Both the position numbers and the translations under genes were made by a program. A DNA stretch of 64,000 nucleotides from Liquidambar formosana (lineage: Eukaryota > Streptophyta > Magnoliopsida > Saxifragales > Altingiaceae), in NCBI GenBank assembly GCA_039720395.1, contig CM077820.1, forward strand, positions 56,240,196-56,304,195. Direction: 5' to 3'. Numbering within the stretch: the first letter of the stretch is position 1; every line of letters starts with the position of its first letter. The notes under the pieces are model-generated. The model did not search any database. It was not told the DNA's origin and worked only from the letters and a program-made list of their open reading frames with translations. Shown piece by piece: positions 10,214-22,073 of the stretch.

Positions 10214-10615
10214 GGTTTAATTAATATTTCTTACTTCTTCTAATCAAATCCTATATCCAAAGAGAAAATATAGCTATTTCCATGGAAATTATTTGTAGAT
10301 AAGTTTTGTGTTCGCCCATTGCCTCTAAGTGAATTGCATGCCTTTTCACTAAGAGTGGTGTCTCTAACGTTTTGCTACCCTCCCTATTAGAATTGGGTTA
10401 GGCAAGAATTAGAATTGGAGGATAATACGAGAAGGCATTAATTTGAGGATTTATGGGTTCACTTTCCACTACTACGAAGTTGTTATTTTTATTTTATTTT
10501 TTTTGGGAATTTGGGCCATAGCTTCTTAGTATAAGATACCTTTCATAAAAGAACCCAAAACAAATTTCATTTTTCTCAAAACCCCTTTTGATCCTGAATG
10601 CTCAAAACTACACCC

Positions 10616-10900
10616 AACATACCTTACTAATAGTAATTACACCTGTGCAACCATAAATAGATTTTTACTATCAAAGCCACAAAATTAGGGATTTCGTTCT
10701 CCAACTCACGTTACTAGAATTAATTACACCCGTGCAATCATAAATAGCTTTTACTATCAAAGCCATAAAATTAGGGATTTTGTTTTCCAACTTACCTTAC
10801 TAACAGTAATTACACCCGTGCAACCATAAATAGCTTCTTACTATCAAAGCCACATAAATAGATTTTTACTATAAAAGCCATAAAATTAGGGATTTCGTTC
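10616..10900 (+). repeat. Three tandem units of about 87 bases
   Basis: Units begin near 10616, 10703 and 10789 and share TTACACCCGTGCAA, CATAAATAG and TTAGGGATTT. The third unit has an extra internal copy of the ATAAATAGATTTTTACTAT part. It is non-coding. From 11000 to 11350 another looser direct repeat follows (GAATTCCAAGGTAT, TAGTAACATCATACTC). Confidence 0.8.
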
Positions 10901-11387
10901 ATTAGTGGAAATATTATTGACCAAAATTTCATTGGAAAATTCATAGAAGACGGCATAGATCGACGCACTTACCAAATCTGTTGCCATGGCAAAAAGAGAT
11001 GAATTCCAAGGTATTCATATTATTCAAAATAGTAATTTAGATAGTAACATCATACTCTTTGGTGAAACAAAAACATGATAACAAACACGTAGCAAATACA
11101 AAATGTTAATTGCACAGTAACAACATATTGTTCCATATTAAAAAAAACAGAATTGCAATCGCACTGTTACAAATATAGTGTGCAACAGTATCAACATACT
11201 ATTAGAATATGAATTCTAACAATGGGTGACAGTATCATCATATTATTTGAAATAAAAAATATGAATTCCAAGGTATACATATTTAAAACCGTACTATATG
11301 TAGATAGTAACATCATACTCTTGGCGAAACAAAACATGCTATCAAATACGTACTCACTTGAATACTGTTCTATATTAAAAAAAAAAT

Positions 11388-13059
11388 GGGTTATTGACGA
11401 TTTGGTACCATTAACTTTACCCCAAATTTCAATTTGGTCCACAGACTTTGACATTGCACGATTTTAGGATAGTTTTAAAATTTTTGATTCAATGTGGGCT
11501 AACCAGTAACGTCCGTCACTTAAGGTTAACAGAATAGCACGTGACCAACATGTGCGTGCTTACTTGGCACACATGTAGCAACAAACGACTTAAACGATGT
11601 CGTTTGAAGCCTAAAGATTTAAACATAAATAAACAAATAAACAAAACAACACAAAAAAAAAAAAAAAAAAAAAGGAAGAATAAGGAAACAAACGAAAAGG
11701 GCCTCGCCGAGTATCTCCTTCCCCAGAAAAAACAAACAATTCTTCGATGTTACTCCGTCCGGAAATAAAGGACCGACTGTTGTCTTCTCCAGAATACAAA
11801 CCAAACAAAAAAAAGAAAAAGGAAGGGGGGGAGGAGGGGGGGAAGTAAAGAAGGGGGAAGAAAAACCATATTTAGATAAGATTTGTGTGTGGTTTAGGGC
11901 AATCTAGAGTTCAAAACATAGGCAGCAACCCCACCCATCGTCCTAAATGCAACGGTGATGCCTAATCTGAACGACAAGAGCACTGGTAACGATGGCAACG
12001 AAGCTCGCTAATCTGAATGGCAGTGACAAGCCATTGACCAGCAATTGGAAACCCGAGAGCTCCTCCTTCCTTCCGAAGACATCAATGGTGACTAATTGAT
12101 GATTGATCTAAAAATCAACGTTGGAGACCCATTTGCTCTCAAGCTCTACTTTGGAAACCCACCTCCATGAACAACGACGAGCTCATGATTTGGCTTGTCC
12201 AGATCCGAGCACGACAAGTTAGGGATAGGGTTTGAAAAGGGATTTCTAAAAAATTTTCCAAAAACAAATGGAACTAACGATGGTGACCCTTGTATCGATT
12301 AGATCTAAGCAAAGGGCTACATGGGTTTTTGTAACTATGTTCGACAATGAAGGAGCTAACGTCGACCAAACCCCAGGCGCTCGGCGCCGAGGGGGAGGGG
12401 GAGGCACGACAGGGGCAGGGGCAACTTCCTTCCGTGAGGTGAGTTAAAGGACCCTTTAATGGGTTATGGGTTTGACCACTGTTGTCGGCATTAGGAGGAA
12501 GAAGTAGAGGAAGAGGAAGGGTATTTAAGCTATAATATTTTCATTCAAATCTGGTTCAGATTTGTGTGTGGGTTCCAATCTCAACAAATTTGGTTTCATG
12601 GACCACTGAAATTTGCTCTACCATCGTCGGCAACCCAGCAAAGAACTAGAAAAAGGAGCTACAAGAGAGAGAAAAGAAGCAACCATGGCAGCCACCACCA
12701 TCAGCAACCCAACGAGGGCAACCGGCCCTCCATTTTTCGGCGAAGAAACACTCTCTTTATCTGTGTATTTGTATTTTGTTTTTTGGTTATGTTTTTGTTT
12801 TCTTTTTTCTTTTTTCTTTTTAATTTAATTTTTTTGGCTTCAAACGACATCATTTGGGTCATTTTCTGCCACATGTGTTCTAAGTAAGCACGCACATGTT
12901 GGTCACATGCTATTCCGTTAACCTTAAGTGACGGACGTTATTGGTTGGTCCACATTGAATCAAAAATTTTAAAACTGTCCCAAAGTCATGCAATGTCAAA
13001 GTTTGTGGACTAAATTGAAATTTGGGGTAAGGTTAATGGTACTAAATTGTCAATAACCC
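11388..13059. mobile_element. MULE-like element with terminal inverted repeats of about 225 bases
   Basis: The left end starts GGGTTATTGACGATTTGG, and the right end is its inverse. The inverted repeats run to about 11612 and from about 12835, including the shared words CAAACGAC, AAGTAAGCACGCACATG and AAGTGACGGACGTTA. The flanks are near-identical 9-mers (AAAAAAAAT and TAAAAAAAT), as expected for Mutator-like transposons, although the A-rich target makes this weak. No transposase is visible. The 1.2-kb interior is richer in G and C than its surroundings and may be captured host sequence (Pack-MULE type), but I could not identify a gene. It is absent from copy B. Confidence 0.75.
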
Positions 13060-13210
13060 TAAAAAAATACAACTACAAATCATACTGTTACAAAAAAAAA
13101 ATAATGTGCAACAGTAACAATATACTGTTGAAATAAGAACAATAGTCAATACAGGAATTTGTTAAAAATTGTTTTCCTTTTACTGAAAGAATCTCTTAAA
13201 AAAGAAGTTA

Positions 13211-13697
13211 TCTATACTACCTATAAAATGCTGAATGGTCAGAAAAACTTTTGATTGACTAATATACCCTTATTTTATATTTTAAATATGTCACTACCCT
13301 TATACACGGTACATTGATTGGAAAAAGAAATAAGAATATAAAATATAAAACACATAAAGGGGAAATAAAAATATAAAACACATAAATATGAATAGGAATT
13401 TATAAATAAGAATTTAAAGTGTACCATAATTCGTAAAACCACATAAATAGAAAATCAAATTCGTATAAAACCCTAAACCTTAACATATATCATCTACATA
13501 ATTTTGAATTCTAATTTCTCCATTAACAGTGGGATTCTAAATTATTCTTTTTCCATTAACAGCGTCTTCTACCTTGTTTGGTAAGTGTTTCTCTACAAAA
13601 TGCGATAACTTTTTCACAGAATAAAAATAAAATAAAATAAAAAACAAAACAAAAAGCCACGTGCATTCCACGTGCAATGCACGTGTGCACCAACTAG
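13211..13697 (+). mobile_element. Non-autonomous Helitron
   Basis: Starts TCTATACTACCTATAAAA and ends in CTAG, preceded by a GC-rich palindromic stretch (CACGTGCAATGCACGTG) about 10 bases upstream. It is inserted between an A (13210) and a T (13698). These are the hallmarks of Helitrons: 5' TC, 3' CTRR with hairpin, AT target and no duplication. A related copy in the opposite orientation lies at 58911-59467. It has no RepHel coding capacity. Confidence 0.88.
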
Positions 13698-14478
13698 TAG
13701 AGTTAAAAAATCTTATGGTGGGTTTATTGTTAAAAGTAGTCCCCTATTACAGGTAATTGCTAATTTCCCCTAAAAAATATCATTGGTCTTAATCTAAATG
13801 GGGTTTGCTTATTGTTTAGGAAACTCTATTTGTTTATTTATGTTAATATATTTCTATTTGTTTACTCGATAATTAAATTGCCTTGCTAATGATGCAAAAT
13901 CACCGAAACAATAAGGCTAATTGGAGCAGCAGAATAAATGACTTTTTCAACAAAAAACGTTCCCATTACTACTTTAACTATTTTAACTAAAAAGTTAAAA
14001 AAAACGTTCCCCTGAACAATAATGAAGCTGAAATCTCCTATATATCCGAGTTAATAGTTTAGGGGAACCTTTATTTTATTTTTATTCTTTTTGGGTCTGG
14101 TTTTATAGTTCACGATGATATGATGAGACTGTCCCTATAGTCCAGAGGAATTTAAGTTGGTATATATCTTTATTATATTTGCTGAAAATTAAATGTTGAT
14201 TACATTTTTGTGGGTTTTCTTTCTCCAGAAAAAAAAAAAAAAATGTTTTTCTTGTTTCATATAATTATAGATAGATCTTTCATTAATAAGCAAATAGTGC
14301 ATGGTTATTCCAAGAGTTTGCAATTGATTGGCGAGACAATCAATGATGGGGCATTGCCCTATTAAAATTGATAGGGCCACTATTTTATATATAAAAATGG
14401 TGGGACGTACACTGTATTGATCAAAATCATACAAATAGATCTAATCGCATTAGACCATAAAAATTACTAACGCTATGT

Positions 14479-14620
14479 TTGGATAAGGAATTTTTAGGTG
14501 GAGTTTGATTTTGAGATGGAATTTGTAAAATTTTTATATGGATTTTGTCCATCTCATCCTTACAAAAATTTTACAAATTCCATCTCAAAAGCAAATTCCA
14601 CCTAAAAATTATTTATCCAA
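14479..14620. repeat. Foldback element (MITE-like)
   Basis: The left arm (TTGGATAAGGAATTTTTAGG, then GAGATGGAATTTGTAAAA) is mirrored by the right arm (TTTTACAAATTCCATCTC, then CCACCTAAAAATTATTTATC). The stem is about 60 bases with a short loop. No clear target duplication was found. Confidence 0.7.
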
Positions 14621-15179
14621 AAATAGGGTAATTTCACGAAGATCAATGGTATAATACATTATATATATAGCTTTATTTTTATTTGGATGGATTTTTAAGC
14701 AAAATAAAGTTATTTTATTTTTTAGATGAAAATACATTTTTATTCATTTTTTTCTTTCCGTTAATTCTATATATAAGATAATGTTGGCTCTGCAAGTGTA
14801 CCCCTAGAATTTTTGGTGCAAATTTGGTGTGCATTTGACGTACCGTTATAAAATAAAAAAGTCTTTTGAAAAAAAATACATTTTTAAAACACTATTTTAA
14901 AAAGGCATTTGAAAGAAATTGAATATTTGATGAACATATATTTTAAAAGTCTAATTTGTGTAAAAAATGGATAAACATTAATATTTTTTTTGTTTTATCT
15001 CTTACACTCTTGTTTTTTTCGTAAATGTCATTTTGTAAAACTACACCTCAGTATTTTTTACTAAACTGCCTTTTGGAGTAAATGATTTTTTTTTAGAAGA
15101 CAATTTGAGTGGCTCACTAAATGCTTGTAAAATAATGAAAATGATTTTTACCCTTCAAAAAGCCTTTTGAGGCCTTCCA

Positions 15180-15445
15180 AACAGTGGTCCAATCTTTTTT
15201 TGGCCAGCCTTCTTTCATCCATTTTTTGGAATCAGTGTCTCAATCTGTTTCTCACCACCTTCCTTCTCCGACTGCAAACAATACTTGTTGAACGTTTCTG
15301 GAGTTGCATGGAGTCTGAGTTCCAAACTGAACAAGAATACTCGCGGAGTTTTACCTAATGCATCCAATCCCAAAGCTGAATTAAGTCTCCAGTTCTGTAG
15401 CCTTGCTATTGGCCGGTGTCCTCAGAGCTGCAATGGATAGATAGA
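15180..15445 (-). pseudogene. Cyclin-U pseudogene, exon 1 fused to exon 2 by deletion
   Basis: On the minus strand the N-terminal coding part ends at TPRV (about 15345). It runs directly into the exon 2 part that encodes the stretch after LKFLFS, ending with the same stop region as the intact gene at 59.8 kb. Most of the cyclin box, the 759-base intron and the start of exon 2 are gone. The start codon is lost, and an extra base in ACTTAATTCAGC shifts the frame. The 5' flank continues to match the functional gene up to about 15640. This is a dead paralogue carried on segmental copy A. Confidence 0.82.
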
Positions 15446-15578
15446 TATTGTTGTTGCAAATTACTGTGGAGTGAGATCTCTCCATTTGGGTTTCTTTCTT
15501 TTCACAATTTACCAAATTCTTGGGAACAAATGAAAGTAAATTTATCTATATTATTCTTTCCTGTGAGGAAATGTCACC

Positions 15579-15859
15579 ATGGAATACACATATGCAACCT
15601 CATGGATTAAAGAACTACATTCCCATTAGGCAAATTGGACAACTTTCCTCAAAGTTCCCCACTGATTGAAGCATTAAAGAATTTCTACAATGATATAGAC
15701 TAAGGCATGAAAGAAACACAAATGGAATACACATATGCAACCTCATGGATTAAAGAACTACATTCCCATTAGGCAAATTGGACAACTTTCCTCAAAGTTC
15801 CCCACTGATTGAAACATTAAAGAATTTCTACAATGATATAGACTAAGGCATGTAAGAAA

Positions 15860-15862
<3 letters not shown>
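15579..15862 (+). repeat. Tandem duplication of a 142-base block
   Basis: TGGAATACACATATGCAACC starts at 15579 and again at about 15721, and the two blocks are nearly identical (the main difference is GAAGCATTAAAG against GAAACATTAAAG). Copy B has the block once (61319-61460). The high identity means the duplication is recent. Confidence 0.88.

Positions 15863-15915
<53 letters not shown>
15863..15915 (+). repeat. (GA)n microsatellite
   Basis: About 26 GA dinucleotides, followed by an A/G-rich tail. Confidence 0.95.
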
Positions 15916-15921
<6 letters not shown>

Positions 15922-16045
15922 GAAAAAAGAAGAAAGAAGAAAATAATATGATAACTTGAAGCCACTGGTGTTAGTCTACTGGTGTGGAAAAGTGTAGGTA
16001 AATGATACGATTAGTATGAAGAAAGTAATATGATAACTTGAAGCG

Positions 16046-16125
16046 AGTTAGGCTAGTCTAGTGGTGAGGGAAAATGTAGGTAAATGATAGGATTAATATG
16101 GATTAGAGTTCAAACTCTTCTAATT
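16046..16125 (+). other. Possible tRNA-derived SINE fragment
   Basis: GGCTAGTCTAGTGG resembles a pol III A box, and GAGTTCAAACTC about 45 bases later resembles a B box. The corresponding place in copy B (61577-61660) retains the A-box side only. No target duplication or tail could be set, so this is tentative. Confidence 0.3.
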
Positions 16126-16988
16126 GTACATAAATGGAAAAATTGAGGGCGTGTATTAGAAATCTAGAATTAGAGTATTGGATATAACCCATGTGCCATA
16201 TAAAGCTACTTGTGAAATTGTAGTTGCATTGGAGCAAGGTTCAAGACAAGGTTGGAAGTGTCACGACTCACGAGTCACACAACGCACTAAACGTTGAACA
16301 TAAATGGGAAACTCATGCACTTAGAGCTCAAAACTCCATTGTTTTTTTTTTTTTTTTTTTTGGTTGTAATTAGTAAAATTGCCGCACATTGGAGCATTTT
16401 GTTAGTTTGAATTAAACCCTAATGGCAAACTTATTTTGTTCAATTATTGGTTTATTGGGTGAAAATCGCTTTGATTTTGTCCGTCCAATTAGAAGTAACT
16501 ATTTATATATAATATTAGTTAAGAAATTCCGTCTTAAAGGATAATGCTATAAATATCAACTAAATACAATAACAAAATACAACAATTGACGTGGCATTTT
16601 TTAACAAACAGTTATTAGCACTCTCTTAATTATCATAATATACTAATTTAACATGTTGCATCGGTTATTGCAATTAGTTGTTGTATATAGCATTTCCCTT
16701 TCTCAAATCCTGATGTTTAAAGGCTAATTTTGGGTTCAAACCCCAGCTGCGGAAAGTGTTTTTTCTTCGCACTAGTTTTTGTCAGTGCAGCAAGGATGGG
16801 CCAGCTGTATCCAGGCCCATCTGGACCAGTTTAGATGCAAACGCATGGGCTAGGTCTAGAAAATCGGACTTTTGCCAGGCCCCTTCAATATCAAAGACCA
16901 GCCTGGTTCCCTTGTTAAGGAGTTGAGATACGAATAGGAAATTTCTTAAAAAGGAAAATATATTTGTATACAGTAGTAATTCTACTTA

Positions 16989-17198
16989 GTGCCTGTTTGG
17001 ATGAGATTCTGGGAGGCCCAAAATCTCTTTTGATGACCCATAATCACTCTTAAGAGTATTTGGATAAAAAATGAGAAAAGTGATTATAAGCCTAAAATAG
17101 ATTTTGAGGCCAATTTGCTCAAGTTGCCTCCCCCCTGACTCTGATTCAACTTCTGATTTAACTTCTGATTCTACTCTGAAGCTATCCCAAACAGGCAC
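16989..17198. mobile_element. Tourist-type MITE (210 bp)
   Basis: Starts GTGCCTGTTTGGATGAG and ends CCCAAACAGGCAC, flanked by TTA on both sides (16986-16988 and 17199-17201). The 3-bp TTA duplication with GTTTGG-type ends is characteristic of the PIF/Harbinger Tourist family. It is non-coding. Confidence 0.82.
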
Positions 17199-17734
17199 TT
17201 AGACTCGAACTCCATTCTGTGTACGGTACGGCCTTATAAATTTGTCTGTTGCACCCACATATGAACAGAGCAACTACTCCAATTGAAGGACCTTTTTCTC
17301 TTCTCTCTCAGGTAGTATCTGAAACTTTTTTTATTTATTTATTTTATATATATATGTTTTGTGTGGTGCCATAGTGGTAGTATATAATCGTGTTCGAATT
17401 TGTAGTTTTTAAGTCATTAGGAGGTATTGAATAATCTTTAAAGCTCATGGTTGGTAACTTGGTGTGAAAAGGGGCAGCCTGGGCTGCTGTTTTTTGACCT
17501 TCGAATTTATTTTGGTGGAGGCTTTTAGGCTCTGTTTGGTCAATGGGAAATTTTACCCTTTTCTTTCCATTGCTAAGCCAAAAAAGGTAAGAGAGGGAGA
17601 GGGAAACTTGCTGGCTATAGTAGCTCCTACTTGCCAAGGAACCCGGTAATAATGGGGGATTTAGATGAGCCCACGAAGAAGGGATTGTTGCCTTGTTGGC
17701 GTTCTCTCAAGTTGATTAAGCCATAACCTAACCT

Positions 17735-17885
17735 TAGCACCACCAAGGGTAGCTCAAGTGTATAAGTAGGACCATCAAGAGACAAGAACATGTCACACCG
17801 CTGAGGCTAGAATCCTTCACCATTCGGCCTCCTAAGCCTTTAACCACTAGTGACTAGACCACCACCCCTTCGTAGTTGTTGGCTG
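17735..17885 (-). other. Possible tRNA-derived SINE
   Basis: On the minus strand GGTGGTCTAGTCACTAGTGG resembles an A box, and GGATTCTAGCCTC about 45 bases later resembles a B box. It lies on the left of a Tourist MITE. The tail and target duplication are not clear. Confidence 0.35.
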
Positions 17886-17955
17886 TTTTACCTTTGTCAT
17901 GGCCTAGGTTTTCCCTGCATTAGTGGAGGACAGTTCTTAGTACCAATAACTATTA

Positions 17956-18177
17956 GGTCATGTTTGTTTGGTTGGAATGGAATGGGTGGAAATTGAATCT
18001 GATTTCATACTTAAATAGTCTGAAATGGAATGAGATTGAAATAAACATTGTGGAATGAATATCATTATAATTCATTACTACTATTTGATTCCATTCCCAT
18101 GTAATTACCTAATCCAAACATGTTATTTGAAATGAATTGGAATGAGATTATTCCATTCCAACCAAACAAACATGACC
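17956..18177. mobile_element. Tourist-type MITE (222 bp)
   Basis: Terminal inverted repeats GGTCATGTTTGTTTGGTTGG and its inverse, flanked by TTA on both sides (17953-17955 and 18178-18180). The repeat extends into ATGGAAT words, so most of the element can fold on itself. It is non-coding. Confidence 0.88.
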
Positions 18178-18180
18178 TTA

Positions 18181-19073
18181 GTGTTGTGAACAATTGAGAG
18201 AGAAAAAGGACAAAAAGAAAAGAAAGTTGTAGTAGAATAGGATTTCGGAAGAACGCGTCTACTGATATTGGAATTTACTGCTCTACTACTATTGGTTAAA
18301 AAAAAAAATTTTTTTTGTAAATAAAATAAATTCTTCAGTCGACTGTTGTTTAACTATATGCATGTCCATAGGAAAGGTAATGAGGTAGCTCGTGAGCTTA
18401 CCCTTATGCTAGCAGTATAGATGAGTTAATTTTTTGGATGGAGGACGATCCTCCCTGTGTAAGGGAACAAATCCAAAAAGACACTGACCTTTATCCTGTT
18501 CAATAAAATTCCTATTGTCGTCTTCTTATCCAACAAAAAAAACCCCTTTACGCATGTAAGGATATCAACCTTAGTGTTGTGGTAAACTTGTTTACTATGA
18601 ATCTGTGCCACTTGGAGCCGACTTACTCATTGCTTATCTAACCACTCCCTGTATGCTCCAAATTCTCTGCTTGCTCTTGATTAGACCAAATCCATGTTTA
18701 AGAATAGGTTTACTTCTTTTTGAGTTTTTGTAGACATGAACGTTCCACCTAAGTGCAAAGCTTTATACCAGAATTTTGGGATTAATTGATGATAATTGAA
18801 ATGCTGTATTATTATCATTATTATTATTTTTTTTATTTTATATAAAACTACTTAAAACAAAAACAAAAACAAAAACAAAAACAAATAGAAAAGGTAAAAG
18901 AAAAAAAGGATTCTTATTTATCTATGAAATTGGAAAAGCGGTCAATCTTTTTCTGTGGCATTTTGCCATCTTATACTAGAGTCAAGTTGACATAAGAATG
19001 TGACCAAATACCATCAAAAGAGCTCCAAGTATATATATCATTGTAATTACATTACTCTCAATGTCCTTCCTGG
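18181..19073. other. Intergenic sequence, no gene seen
   Basis: AT-rich, with an A/T run at about 18300-18317 and an AAAAC repeat at about 18856-18885. I find no supported coding, RNA or transposon signal. Confidence 0.6.
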
Positions 19074-21267
19074 TTTTTTTTTTTTTTAAATGTGAAATTT
19101 ATTGAAACTTTCTAAAGAATATAGAACCTGTTACATTCTTATCATATAATTAGCCTCACTTGGAAGCTAATCCACAGATTAGACTTCTATATTATCCAAA
19201 CCTGCACAAAACAGCCAAAAACTCTGCATCATTATTCATCTTCTTATATACATATTTACAAACCCAATAATCGAAACATTTCCCTAGGGTAAAAATCTCC
19301 TCATCCAAAACTTTCACCCTCCAAGGAGCATCATAATTCTTTGTCAACACCTCCTTGGCATTATTTGAATCTATTGCCACAATCAGCTGCCGGACATTCC
19401 TTTGTAAAGCCATCTCCATCCCAACTTCAATTTGATAGCCTCCAATTTAGTATTCTAAACAGACTCGGGCCTATAAGCCATAGGAAAAACACAAATTAAA
19501 TTGTTTTCAAGACTCTTTATCATACCCCTAGCATCCCCTCTCTCAGCAGTAAAGGAACCATTGGTGTTTAATAACCAACAATCCCACAGAGGGGGCTCCC
19601 ATGTACACCTAATCTGAACTGAGCAGGCAGCCTACATTCATCGACCAATTTCGATATTTATATCACCATCCACCACCTTTTTGCCCATAGCAAGCTGCAA
19701 CCGTACAACTTCCTCCACCTTAACCACCTCCTTAAATGCAAGAAAGAGTATCCGAAGAATCATCCAATCTTAATCATAAGATAAAATCTTCCTTGAATTA
19801 ACCACAAAGCTAGCACCCTCGCAATTCTTAATCATCCAATTGACCTCCTGAACCCATCTTAAAACAGGCCTTACCACCTTGCATCTTCCAAGAAGAGCAG
19901 TCCACACAGATCTTCTGAAATGTACAATCAAAGAAGAGATGCTATGTACATCTTTTCGGCAGCAGCCTGGCACAATATATCTGGAGCTCTTTGACACCCT
20001 CTTCTACACTAACCTATCTTGAGTTCGCAGTCTTCCCTTTTAATACTCATAAGATGAAGGAATGCTTAGAATTCCCATGCTTGAACCATACCAACTGGTA
20101 CTACACAACTTCCTACCCGTGGTCCCTCCCTGCATCCTGAACACTTTCTGAAAAAAATACCTCCATTTGACAGCAGGCTGTCAAATGATATCATCCCTTA
20201 CCTAATCTCCAAATAAAGAAAATTTTCCCTCTCCCAAACCTCCCTAGCAGAGGAGTTATGCAGGGGGTGGCCTCCATCTATTATTGCTAAAAATGGCAGA
20301 AACCAAAGCATTTGAAGGTAATTCACTATCACATCCATAATAGCATTTCCATACCTCTCGATAATGGAGCCAGAAAGAAGTCAATCATCATATTACAAAT
20401 AAGTAGCATTCCTATTTCCGATTCTCTGCATAAATAACCCTCTAGCCTCAAACCTGTAGACTAAACTTCACAGATTGAATCAACTGAAGCCTCCCTGCAT
20501 ATGACAAAAATCTACTACTTCAGCTGCCCACTCTCCATATAACCTTGTAGAAACTAGAAGAAAACTGAAGATATCTGACAGGAAATTTCCCCACATCAGA
20601 ACCAAAAATATTAGCAAATGCAGCCTACTCTTGCTCAATAAAACCCATAGAGAAAATCTGACTTTTGCTCTTATTTGCACCCAGCTCCAGAAACTTTAAA
20701 AAAAACCATCTAAAGCTACCTTCAAGGCTTGAACAGACCCCTTATCTCCATGGCAAAACAATTACAGATCATCTGCAAAACTGAGATGTGTTATTTTTAA
20801 CCTCCCACATTTAGGATGATAGAAGAAAGTAGGCTCATCAACCATTTTAGCGAGCCTCCTTGAAGGATACTCCATTGCCAACCACTAACAAATAGGGAGG
20901 CATTGGGTCCACCTGCCTTGAACCCTTGGACCCTCGAAGTAGCCTTCTTCTAGTGCCCTATTTACTGCCTCTGAAAATTTAGCAGTTCACACACTTCATC
21001 ACCCAATAAATAAACAATGAAGGAAATTAAAAACCTCTTACCATTTCGTACAAAACCTCTCAACTAACCACGTTGTAGGCTTTCCATATATCGACCTTTA
21101 TCATACACCTCAGAGATGTAGCTCACCATTGATAGTTCCCTTTGAGGCTTATTTACCAGTTTAGCCACCATTTCCTTCAATCTATCATTTAGAACCCTTG
21201 CAATGCATTTATACAACAAATTGCAGCAAGAGGTAGGCCACAAATCATTTAAAGTAGCTGCAGCCAA
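19074..21267 (-). pseudogene. 5'-truncated, decayed LINE with RT, zf-RVT and RNase H parts
   Basis: The left end has a T run (A-tail on the minus strand) at about 19074-19087, then a 3' end shared with the fragment at 7.05 kb. Moving up the element: an RNase H-like tail at 19192-19600 (MALQRNVRQLIVAIDS, then NNDAEFLAVLC); a worn zf-RVT-like stretch at 19770-20000; and at 21064-21267 the RT start SCCNLLYKCIARVLNDRL. Many stops and shifts break it. The RNase H tail separates it from the L1 at 50 kb, which ends after zf-RVT. Confidence 0.78.
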
Positions 21268-21320
21268 ACCTTATTTACCACTTTTTTTCTTTTTTTCTTC
21301 TCTCTTTTTTTTTTTTTTGT

Positions 21321-21344
21321 GGGGGGGGGGGGGGGGGGGGGGGG
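21321..21344 (+). repeat. Run of 24 consecutive G
   Basis: A 24-base G homopolymer directly after a T-rich tract (21279-21318). Such long G runs are rare in plant DNA and can form G-quadruplexes. The exact length may be an assembly estimate. Confidence 0.8.
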
Positions 21345-21965
21345 TGGATTCTGGGGTTTGAGCTAGGCTGGTTTAGATCCCCCTCCACGGAAAAATTTGG
21401 TTTGAACTGGTCTATTCCTTAAGCAATTTTTTCCTTGAAAACTAAGATACTGGTTCTAGTCTTTATGTTGTTTGGTTCATGTTTAGGCTTTAGTTTCACA
21501 GATGAGGTTTTATACGAATAAGGGTAGACGATGAGGTTATATGAGTTTAAGGGTAGATGATATGAAACCATTTTAAAGCAGATGTGGTTTTATGCTGATA
21601 TTGGAACAAGGCATTAAAAACGTGAATGTATTGTGGTTTAAAATTTTCTGTTTATGTTGATTTTTTGTTGTGATGCTTTGCTTTGGCGATTGATGATTTA
21701 TTGTTTTTTGCTTAATGTGACATTAGACATCAAATTTTCGGGATTCTTTTGGATGGAATTTTAAATGAAACTATTAAGATGTTGTACAGTATTTACCATT
21801 TAGTATTGGATAAGTAGAGCATAATTGTTTAAAAATTGTTTACATGTTTTATCGAACATCACCTAGCAAAGAACTCGAGTTGCCTTTGGACTTTGCAGTG
21901 GATTTCTCCCCCCCACCCCCTCTTTACTATAGCACTCGTTGGGATGATTATGTTGTTCCCTGATA

Positions 21966-22046
21966 GCACGTTTGTTTAACCGGAATCAAGGGGAATTGGA
22001 ATACGTTCCATTCTAATTCCCCTCAATTCCGGCCAAACAAACGTGC
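21966..22046. repeat. Short near-perfect foldback (81 bp)
   Basis: Left arm GCACGTTTGTTTAACCGG, right arm CCGGCCAAACAAACGTGC. The stem is about 38 bases with almost no loop. It looks like a very short MITE. The hairpin could give small RNAs, but that is inference. Confidence 0.75.
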
Positions 22047-22073
22047 CATGAGTTGATTGAGTCTTCTGGACTG

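Larger units (their letters stand above)
9880..16900. repeat. Segmental duplication copy A (partner at 58.25-62.76 kb)
   Basis: Several blocks match copy B in the same order and orientation: 9960-10500 with 58330-58770; 13760-13860 with 58820-58930; 14790-14825 with 59740-59790; 15180-15640 with 59790-59930 plus 61070-61400; and 16210-16900 with 61710-62760. The blocks contain shared rare words such as GTTCGCCCATTGCC and CACTACTACGAAGTTGT. Copy A is longer because of a MULE-like element, a Helitron and tandem repeats. The shared blocks include the cyclin-U locus, here a pseudogene. Confidence 0.85.

Noticed and set aside
11541..11808. Overlapping frames on both strands in the MULE-like element
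   Set aside because: Lysine/phenylalanine runs from an A homopolymer; no domain seen.
19192..19419. Stand-alone small gene
   Set aside because: It is the RNase H tail of the decayed LINE, next to its 3' end and A-tail.
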